NCBI GenBank assembly: GCA_013811975.1
Contig: JACCUF010000053.1
Span: forward strand, 1-10,516
DNA length: 10,516 bases
Reading direction: 5' to 3'
Source: Geodermatophilaceae bacterium
GTDB lineage: Bacteria; Actinomycetota; Actinomycetes; Mycobacteriales; Geodermatophilaceae
In this document: one piece after another, positions 9,619-10,516 of the stretch
Layout: each line of letters starts with the position of its first letter
Numbering within the stretch: position 1 is the stretch's first letter
Translations under genes and position numbers: made by a program
The notes under the pieces: generated by a model
The model's database searches: none
Seen by the model: the letters and a program-made list of their open reading frames with translations, nothing else
What the model was told of the DNA's origin: nothing

Positions 9619-10460
9619 CTACTCGTCGGTGACCAAGATCGTGCGGATCGCCTGGGCCCAGCCGAGTCCGACCGCCTCGTCGCAGAGCAGGACGTTAGCC
9701 CGGGCTGCTGCCTGGGCAACCACCTCGGGATTGACCAGTCCGTTCGCTGTCAGCCAGAGGTCGCTGACCGAGTCGGCCATCTCCAAGTCGCTGATGCTGT
9801 CCCCAATCGCGATCGCCTGACCGGCGGTGAGCCCACGGCGCTGCAGGTCCCAGGCCACCGCAAGGCCTTTCGACACTCCCCGTGGCATCAGGTGGTAGAC
9901 GTGCGCCGGAAGCCCCTGTAGCGACAGGCCGGTGCTGCGACCGATCGGCAGAGTCCCATTGTCCCGCAGTGTCAGCCACCCCCATCCCTGAGCTGCCAAC
10001 CATGCCTCCACCTCGACCACGTCGACCGCGCCGCGGAGCATCGCGTCGACCTCGTGGCCCTGGTGCCAGGGCGCATGCCATTCCAGCCGGCCCGGGTACC
10101 GCGCGAAGTGTTCTTCAGGGATCCCGAGCTGGGCCATCACCTCGAACGGCACCTGCCCGTCGAAGCCGGCCGGCATCTCTCCGGGCAGGACTCGGTGTTC
10201 GCGCAGCCCGACCAGACGACGACCGAGCCGAGTTCGGCGATGAAACCGTCAGCGCCGAAGATCCGGCCCGCCTCGACTAGTTGGGCCCTTGTCCGCCCGG
10301 AGACCAGGACGAGGGCGATGCCGGCTCGATGCAGGGCCAGCAACGCCTTGCTCGGCTCGTCGGTCAGCTTCCGGTCCGCGTCGAGCCAGAACGATCCGCG
10401 CGGCCCAACCATGGTGCCGTCGAGGTCGGAGTACACGATCGAGACGCCCACGCACACCAT
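9619..10460 (-). pseudogene. HAD-IIB (Cof/SPP-like) phosphatase gene interrupted by a -1 frameshift
   Basis: Two minus-strand reading frames together make one HAD phosphatase of about 280 residues. The first (from ATG 10460) has motif I YSDLDGTMV (Asp12, Asp14), motif II LVLVSGRT and then IAELGSVVVWSG. The second carries LREHRVLPGEMPAGFDG, a cap domain, motif III Lys in RGVSKGLAV, motif IV GDSISDLEMA and a stop at 9619-9621. The join falls in a GGG run on the minus strand (10207-10209). Adding one base there gives VVVWSGLREHRVLPGEM, which reads as a continuous protein, and the span of 842 nt then becomes a multiple of three. The family dephosphorylates sugar phosphates, phosphoglycerate glycosides or similar compounds; the exact substrate is unknown. 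No part is missing, so this is a fresh mutation, a sequencing error or, less likely, programmed frameshifting. GTG 10451 is another possible start. Confidence 0.82.
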
Positions 10461-10484
10461 TCTGTCGTGACCGTGCACCGCGGC

Positions 10485-10499
10485 TCATGATCATGATCA
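10485..10499. repeat. Overlapping 12-bp palindromes upstream of the HAD gene
   Basis: TCATGATCATGA (10485-10496) and TGATCATGATCA (10488-10499) are both perfect palindromes and overlap in a TCATGATCATGATCA run. They lie 25-40 nt upstream of the proposed HAD start, in the expected promoter or operator position for the minus strand. A bound regulator is possible, but none can be named. Confidence 0.35.
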
Positions 10500-10516
10500 C
10501 CTGGCTTGAGACTAAG

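Overview
The window is high-GC and compactly coded, with GTG/TTG starts and 4-nt start/stop overlaps. It carries a DasR-type GntR regulator and an actinobacterial-style N-acetylglucosamine (GlcNAc) PTS. I read it as a chromosomal segment of a Gram-positive actinobacterium. A Propionibacteriales-like genus is possible, but the sequence alone does not settle it. I see no tRNA, rRNA, CRISPR array or insertion sequence.

Left part (1-5129): a divergent GlcNAc uptake and catabolism locus. On the minus strand, a GntR/UTRA regulator (623-1372) is followed 11 nt later by a GlcNAc-type PTS EIIC gene that runs off the left edge (1-611). On the plus strand lie nagA (1498-2697), a two-SIS-domain aminosugar-phosphate isomerase/deaminase (2709-3770), EIIB (3773-4006), EIIA (4003-4455) and a HAD sugar-phosphatase (4452-5129), all closely spaced or overlapping. 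Together they would import GlcNAc as GlcNAc-6-P, deacetylate it and convert GlcN-6-P to fructose-6-P. The 125-bp intergenic region holds nested inverted repeats resembling a DasR (dre) operator, which probably control both directions.

Middle part (5226-9495): a second plus-strand cassette and the most unusual content. Its first gene encodes one polypeptide of about 948 residues. It has an N-terminal export signal, an S15/CocE-type alpha/beta hydrolase with a visible Ser-Asp-His triad, a jelly-roll domain, one transmembrane helix and a complete ABC ATPase. A six-helix ABC-2-type permease overlaps it by 4 nt, and a MarR-like regulator with an enlarged wing follows. The predicted topology puts the hydrolase outside the membrane and the ATPase inside, so this looks like a transporter with a covalently tethered extracellular hydrolase.

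Right part (9496-10516): a convergent minus-strand HAD-IIB phosphatase gene (9619-10460) that is interrupted by a single -1 frameshift near 10207-10209. All four HAD motifs survive in the two pieces, so this is either a very recent pseudogene or a sequence error. A 123-bp region with an imperfect inverted repeat separates it from the MarR gene. The right edge contains overlapping 12-bp palindromes.
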